Below the pieces are notes generated by a model. It saw nothing but the letters and a program-made list of their open reading frames with translations, made no database searches and had not been told where the DNA came from. A stretch of 64,000 bases of DNA from Kribbella amoyensis (GTDB lineage: Bacteria; Actinomycetota; Actinomycetes; Propionibacteriales; Kribbellaceae). Made by a program: the position numbers and the translations under genes. Of this stretch, positions 59,993 through 64,000 are shown piece by piece; position 1 is the stretch's first letter, and each line of letters opens with the position of its first letter. The stretch covers positions 1 through 64,000 of the forward strand of contig NZ_VIVK01000001.1 of assembly GCF_007828865.1 (NCBI RefSeq). The letters are read 5' to 3'.

Positions 59993-61909
59993 TCAGAGCT
60001 GGTTGAGATACAGCAGGTACGCCTTCTGGTTCAGCGGGTCGCCGTCGGTCCTGGCTCGGACTGGCGGCTCGCCGACGACCGGTTGATACGCGGCGAAGGT
60101 TGTCTGCAGAACGCCCTCGCCATGCGTGAGCCCAGGGAGGCTCGACTCGAAGGCGTTCAGCCTCGCCACCGGGATGCGGCCGGCCAGGTTCGCCTGGTCT
60201 CCCATCACCTCGCTCGCGTCCACCACCGCCGTCGATTCCGCCAGCTTCGCCACCACGCCCGCAACGGCATCCACCGGTACCTCCAGCTCGAACCGATCGA
60301 CCGGCTCGTGGACCGTCGTACCCGCCTGCTCCAACGCACCCAGCAACACCGGCGGCACCAATCGGCGAAAGTCGGACGCGGAAGTCGCCGGCGGCGCGAA
60401 GCCTGTGTGCGTGACGGTGACCCGCAGATCGGTGACCTCCCAGCCGAACGGCCCCTGCTTCACCGTCTGCCGTACTGTCTCCTCGATCGCCGTATGGAGC
60501 GCGCGCGGCATGTCCCCCACCTCGACCTCCACCCGGTACTCCAGCCCTGTACCAACCGCCCCCGGCTCCACCAAGAAGCCAACCTCGGCAAGCCACGGGT
60601 TGTCCGAAGCACCGATCTCCCGATGCGCCGACCCCACCCCGTCGACCCGCTCCACGTGGATCGGCCGCGTCTGCGAGAAGGTGACCGCCACTCCGTACTC
60701 GGACTCCAGCAGCGACGCGATCACCTCTTTCTGGACCTCGCCGTACAGGCTCACCGAGATCTCCTCGTCCTTGCGGACCTGGATCAGCGGATCCTGCTCG
60801 GCCAGCTGCACCAACGCCTGGTACAGCTTCCCCCGGTCCTTCGCCTGGACCACGGTCTCCAGCGTCGGCGGTGCGAACAGCCCGCCTCCCCCAGGACCGG
60901 GCCGGCCCAGTTGGTCGCCGATCTGGATCTCCTTGATGCCCCGCAACGCCACGATGCGACCCGCGGGAGCGCAGGCGACGGGTCGCGTTCCACCGCGTTC
61001 GAAGACCTGCACCGACGTCGGTTTCGCCGAGTACTGCGTGGCGCCGCGATGCACCGCGATCTCCTCCCGCGCCCGCAACGTCCCACCGAACAGTCGAGCC
61101 GAGGCGATCTTCTCCCCCGCCGACCCACGCTCGACCTTGAAAACCGAACCCTGCAACGGATCCGCCGCCGATCCAGTTGCGCGAGGCAACAGTTCCACGA
61201 TCCCGTCGATCAGCTCGGCAACACCTTCACCGGTCATCGCCGACCCGAAGTACACCGGCCGGACCAGCGACGCCGCGGTCTGCCGAGCCAGCTCGGCCCG
61301 GCACGACTCCACAGTCACCGTTTCGTCGAGATACCGGACCAGGAACTCGTCGTTGCGTTCGGCAAGCGCTTCCGTGATTCGCCGATCGTCCGCGGCGAAC
61401 GGTACGGTCCTCGCGGCCCGCGTCCCCAACTCGGCCACGGCCGCGACCGGGACCGCGTCCACCGTGAGCAGGCGGCGGATGTCGGCCAGCAGGCTGTCGT
61501 ACCGGGCGCCCATCCGGTCGATCTTGTTCACGAACAGCAGGGTCGGGATGCGCAGCCGGGTCAGGGTGCGCAGCAGCAGTCTCGTCTGGACCTGGACCCC
61601 CTCGACCGCGGAGATCACCAGGACGGCGCCGTCCAGGACGGACAGGGCGCGCTCGACCTCGGCGATGAAGTCCGAGTGTCCGGGGGTGTCGATCAGGTTG
61701 ATCGTCGCACCGGCCAGTTCGAACGACACGACCGCCGAACGGATCGTGATCCCGCGCCGGCGCTCCAGGTCCATCGAGTCGGTGCGGGTGTCGCCGTCGT
61801 CGACCCGGCCGATCCGGTCGACGACCCCGGCGGCGTGCAGCAGCCGTTCGGTCAGGCTGGTCTTACCGGCGTCGACATGCGCCAGGATTCCCATCGTCAG
61901 TGTGTTCAA
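59993..61909 (-). CDS. TetM/OtrA-type ribosomal protection GTPase
   Basis: This is a 638-residue EF-G-like translational GTPase, the length of TetM/OtrA proteins that expel tetracyclines (or other decoding-centre drugs) from ribosomes. G-motifs are MGILAHVDAGKTSLTERLLH (G1), RRGITIRSA (G2), NLIDTPGHSDF (G3), LFVNKIDRMGA (G4) and YFGSAM (G5). EF-G domains II-V follow (SVFKVERGSAGEKIASARLF; YGEVQKEVIASLLESEYGV; a domain IV loop region; C-terminal YLLYLNQL). TTG 61909 fits the OtrA-like N-terminus. A leader ORF and hairpin precede and overlap the start. Whether it confers resistance is not shown. Confidence 0.88.
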   Translation of the reverse strand: MNTLTMGILAHVDAGKTSLTERLLHAAGVVDRIGRVDDGDTRTDSMDLERRRGITIRSAVVSFELAGATINLIDTPGHSDFIAEVERALSVLDGAVLVISAVEGVQVQTRLLLRTLTRLRIPTLLFVNKIDRMGARYDSLLADIRRLLTVDAVPVAAVAELGTRAARTVPFAADDRRITEALAERNDEFLVRYLDETVTVESCRAELARQTAASLVRPVYFGSAMTGEGVAELIDGIVELLPRATGSAADPLQGSVFKVERGSAGEKIASARLFGGTLRAREEIAVHRGATQYSAKPTSVQVFERGGTRPVACAPAGRIVALRGIKEIQIGDQLGRPGPGGGGLFAPPTLETVVQAKDRGKLYQALVQLAEQDPLIQVRKDEEISVSLYGEVQKEVIASLLESEYGVAVTFSQTRPIHVERVDGVGSAHREIGASDNPWLAEVGFLVEPGAVGTGLEYRVEVEVGDMPRALHTAIEETVRQTVKQGPFGWEVTDLRVTVTHTGFAPPATSASDFRRLVPPVLLGALEQAGTTVHEPVDRFELEVPVDAVAGVVAKLAESTAVVDASEVMGDQANLAGRIPVARLNAFESSLPGLTHGEGVLQTTFAAYQPVVGEPPVRARTDGDPLNQKAYLLYLNQL

Positions 61910-61970
61910 AGGTCCTCGTCCGAAGCTCGATCCAGGGGGTGGCAACGGGGTGGATCGAGCGGCGGCGCAT
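61863..61970 (-). CDS. 35-codon leader ORF overlapping the ribosomal-protection gene
   Basis: ATG 61970 has an excellent AAGGAGACCCGC site and opens a frame MRRRSIHPVATPWIELRTRT plus 15 residues, ending at TAA 61863-61865, 46 bp inside the GTPase gene in another frame. GCTCGATCCA (61951-61960 complement) and TGGATCGAGC (61925-61934 complement) inside this ORF make a perfect 10-bp stem 15 nt before the GTPase start. The layout fits a translational attenuator: a ribosome stalled or slowed on the leader would melt the stem and expose the main start. Confidence 0.6.
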   Translation of the reverse strand: MRRRSIHPVATPWIELRTRTFEHTDDGNPGACRRR

Positions 61971-62001
61971 GCGGGTCTCCTTCGGACTCGGACGGAACCG
62001 A

Positions 62002-62021
62002 ACAAACGTTTGTCGATGGTA
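62002..62021 (-). promoter_or_regulatory. Promoter and palindrome upstream of the leader ORF
   Basis: TACCAT on the minus strand (62016-62021) is a -10 candidate, giving a leader of about 40 nt before the small ORF. The perfect 12-bp palindrome ACAAACGTTTGT (62002-62013) lies over the expected transcription start and could be an operator. Confidence 0.5.
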
Positions 62022-62186
62022 GCGCCGGGTTTTCTGTCGCGCAGCCGGATTTCCCTCGACTTCCGTCTGACGCATGTCCAGACCTGCCGACGGCCAGTAA
62101 CCTGCGCCCCACGGCGGCCCAAGTCTTGCTCGAACTTCGCGGATCAAGGGATTTCGGGCGCCGGGGAGAGCATCCAAGGAGCTCCG

Positions 62187-63509
62187 ATGTCACTCACGGA
62201 CGACTATCTCGCGGCAGCCGCCGAACGCGGCCCGAAAGCCGGTGCGATTCTGTCGGCGGCGGCCCCCAAGCTCGACGCCACCACGTACCTGGGCCGGTGT
62301 CTGAGCCGCCCGACCTTCCTCGAGGCCGAGACGTACCGCCGGCTCAGCGCGGACCTCGACCTGCTGTACTCCGCGCTCACCCGGCTGCCCGAGCGGCTGT
62401 TCGGTGGCGACCTGGCCGAGTTCGCCCGGACCGTCGGGATGACCGAGACCCAGGTCGGCGCGATCACCCGCGGCCGTGGTCCGGCGCCGAGCCGGATGGG
62501 CCGGGCGGACATGTACCGCGACGAGAACGGCTTCCACCTGCTCGAGATCAACCTCGGCAGTACCGTCGGCGGCGTCGACAACCCGGTCCTGAACGCGGCC
62601 ATGCTCGAGCACCCGTTCATCGCCGACTTCGTCGCGGCCAACGACCTCACCCACGCCGAGACGATGACCGAGGTGGTCCGCACCATCCTGACCGAGGCGA
62701 AGGTACCGACCGGGGTCCGGCCGGTGATGGCGATCGCCGACTTCCCGGACAGCTACCCCGACCTCGAACGCCAGCTGCACAAGAGCGCCGAGATGCTCGC
62801 GCCGCTCGGGATCGACGCGCTGCCGTGCCCGGTGGACGCGCTGGAGTACCGCGACGACCGGATCTGGCTCGGCGACCGGGCGATCGACGTCGTGTTCCGG
62901 TTGTTCATGATCGAGGACGTCCTCAAGCCCGGCGCGGTCGAACTGCTCGAACCCGTCCTGCAGGCCTCCGAACGCGGCCACGTCGCCATCTTCACGCCGC
63001 TGGACGCCGAGCTCTACGGCAGCAAGGGCGCGCTGGCCCTGCTGTCCGACGAGGCGTACCGGGACCGGTACCCCGCGGACGAGCTCGCCGCGCTCGACCG
63101 GATCCTGCCGTGGACCCGGATGGTCCGCAGCGGCAAGGTCACCGTGGACGGCGAGCAGGTGGACCTGCGCGAGTACGCGCTGGCGAACCGTGAGGAGTTG
63201 GTGCTGAAGCCGACCGCATTGCACGGCGGCGAAGGCGTCCTGCTCGGCTGGCAGACCGACGCGGAGGCGTGGGCGGCCCGGCTCGACGAGGCGATGGACA
63301 ACCCGTGGGTCCTGCAGCGGCGGATCCGGCCGGTTCCGGAGGTGTTCCCGACCGACGACGGGACCGAGCAGTGGCTGCTCACCTGGGGCGCGTTCCTGGT
63401 CGCCGGCGGCCTCGGCGGGTTCCTGATCCGGGGCTCGCAGGAGCTCGACGGCGGCGTCGTGAACATGGCCACCGGCGCGACCGCGACCTGCTGTTTCCAC
63501 CAGGTCTGA
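62187..63509 (+). CDS. ATP-grasp-like protein (circularly permuted / glutathionylspermidine synthase-like)
   Basis: This is a 440-residue protein. Its N-terminal half contains DLDLLYSALTRLPERLFGGD and ADMYRDENGFHLLEINLGST with the acidic/Asn pattern of ATP-grasp metal sites; the C-terminal half contains EELVLKPTALHGGEGVLLGW (nucleotide-binding Lys and Gly-rich loop), WVLQRRIRPVPEVFP and a final VVNMATGATATCCFHQV. This suggests an ATP-dependent carboxylate-amine ligase. ATG 62187 has AAGGAGC. It is divergent from the TetM-like gene and followed by a MetRS-like gene, which hints at a small biosynthetic locus. Product unknown. Confidence 0.65.
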   Translation: MSLTDDYLAAAAERGPKAGAILSAAAPKLDATTYLGRCLSRPTFLEAETYRRLSADLDLLYSALTRLPERLFGGDLAEFARTVGMTETQVGAITRGRGPAPSRMGRADMYRDENGFHLLEINLGSTVGGVDNPVLNAAMLEHPFIADFVAANDLTHAETMTEVVRTILTEAKVPTGVRPVMAIADFPDSYPDLERQLHKSAEMLAPLGIDALPCPVDALEYRDDRIWLGDRAIDVVFRLFMIEDVLKPGAVELLEPVLQASERGHVAIFTPLDAELYGSKGALALLSDEAYRDRYPADELAALDRILPWTRMVRSGKVTVDGEQVDLREYALANREELVLKPTALHGGEGVLLGWQTDAEAWAARLDEAMDNPWVLQRRIRPVPEVFPTDDGTEQWLLTWGAFLVAGGLGGFLIRGSQELDGGVVNMATGATATCCFHQV

Positions 63510-63527
63510 CCGGCCCGGGACAGAGGT

Positions 63528-63541
63528 CAAACGACCGTTTG
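63528..63541. repeat. CAAACG/CGTTTG inverted repeat between the ATP-grasp and MetRS-like genes
   Basis: CAAACG-AC-CGTTTG is a perfect 6-2-6 dyad with the same half-site as the palindrome at 62002-62013. It lies 150 bp before the synthetase-like gene and may be a second site of the same regulator. Confidence 0.45.
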
Positions 63542-63691
63542 CCAAAGACGGCCGGAATCCCCGCTATGCAAGGGTTTTCCGTCTGGCTGAGGGTTCGGCC
63601 ACGGGAGTAACGTCGCGCACTGCGACCGGCCCGGTGCGAACAAGTCACCGGGCCGTACTTCCGCCGGCCGCCCCTTCGGACAGGAGTCGTC

Positions 63692-64000
63692 ATGTGCGCA
63701 GCAACGAAGACCGGAGTCACCGTCGTCGTCGTCCCGCCGGCCACCGCGAACGGGCCGATGCACGTCGGCCACCTCTCCGGGCCGTACCTCGCGGCCGACA
63801 TCGCCGCCCGCGCCGCCCGGGCCCGCGGTGAGCGGGTGGTGACGACGGCCGGGTTCGACGTCCACCAGAACTGGGTGCTCACCCGGGCCGAACGTGAGGG
63901 CGTCGACGTGGAGAAGCTGGCCGCGTCGTTCCGCGAGGAGATCGTGGCCGCGTTGACGGCGGCCCGGATCCGGTACGACGTGTTCCTCGACCCGCAGAGC
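63692..64000 (+). CDS. Class I aminoacyl-tRNA synthetase-like protein (MetRS-like), 3' partial
   Basis: The first 103 residues are visible before the window ends. VTVVVVPPATANGPMHVGHL contains the HIGH-type nucleotide-binding motif (HVGH), followed by SGPYLAADIAARAARARGER and TTAGFDVHQNWVLTRAEREG, as in the MetRS/class Ia Rossmann domain. A housekeeping MetRS would begin differently (YxTTPIYYxNxxPHIGH-like), so this is probably a paralogue that activates an amino acid for a special purpose. ATG 63692 is preceded by CAGGAGTC. Co-directional with the ATP-grasp gene. Confidence 0.7.
   Translation, partial: MCAATKTGVTVVVVPPATANGPMHVGHLSGPYLAADIAARAARARGERVVTTAGFDVHQNWVLTRAEREGVDVEKLAASFREEIVAALTAARIRYDVFLDPQS

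Noticed and set aside
60083..63509. Frames of over 1000 codons running across the TetM-like and ATP-grasp genes
   Set aside because: Their first part is antisense to the GTPase and shows no protein-like sequence; only the part from ATG 62187 is a real gene with its own ribosome binding site.
63566..63610. 14-codon ORF before the MetRS-like gene as leader or precursor peptide
   Set aside because: No convincing ribosome binding site and no hairpin linked to the downstream start; kept only as a remark.

Overview
The window is high-GC DNA (about 70% by eye) from an actinomycete. The gene sets and their order are actinobacterial: eno-ftsB-DUF501-ppx, mazG / SurA-like lipoprotein / mfd / pth / rplY, prs-glmU beside a tRNA-Gln, an RepSA-type integrative element and a MarR/trans-aconitate methyltransferase pair. 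Many genes start with GTG or TTG. Several appear to be leaderless, with a TANNNT box 6-7 nt before the start codon. A Propionibacteriales/Kribbella-like host fits this, but that is an inference from gene content only.

Regions. 1-4.35 kb: right end of an actinomycete integrative and conjugative element (SprT-like metallopeptidase, two small Cys proteins, RepSA-type initiator, Xis, Int) abutting the 3' end of tRNA-Leu(TAA). 4.5-16.6 kb: housekeeping genes (peptide deformylase, ACT protein, a two-component pair, NDH-2 with a Rex-like operator, family 5 uracil-DNA glycosylase, GT87 mannosyltransferase, ppx/DUF501/ftsB/eno, tRNA 2'-phosphotransferase coupled to a LysR regulator). 16.6-22.9 kb: a six-gene carbohydrate operon on the minus strand (ROK regulator, Gfo/Idh dehydrogenase, solute-binding lipoprotein, two permeases, alcohol dehydrogenase). 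23.75-26.1 kb: an IS481-type element interrupted by an IS3-type element; both have recognisable ends and target duplications. 26.1-39.3 kb: lipoprotein, membrane protein/winged-helix pair, mazG-surA-mfd-pth-rplY, a DUF pair, prs-glmU. 39.4-46.8 kb: a plastic zone between glmU and tRNA-Gln (degenerate metallopeptidase-like protein, GrpB protein, methyltransferase and membrane-protein pseudogenes, IS256-type element, and a 1.9-kb integrase relic flanked by 44-bp att sites in tRNA-Gln). 46.9-59.9 kb: desaturase with TetR, a NarL-type two-component system next to a MacB-like ABC transporter, VOC protein, tam/tamR pair, ABC-F ATPase, a soluble solute-binding-like protein and a DinB protein. 60-64 kb: a TetM/OtrA-type ribosomal protection GTPase with an overlapping leader ORF and hairpin, divergent from an ATP-grasp-like enzyme that is followed by a MetRS-like class I synthetase cut by the window end.

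The most promising leads are three. The last 4 kb pair a ribosome-protection gene and its apparent translational attenuator with an ATP-grasp/aminoacyl-tRNA-synthetase-like gene pair. The tRNA-Gln relic supplied a replacement terminator for the tRNA. The IS481 end carries a hairpin that would hide the transposase ribosome binding site in read-through transcripts. No CRISPR array and no rRNA genes were seen.
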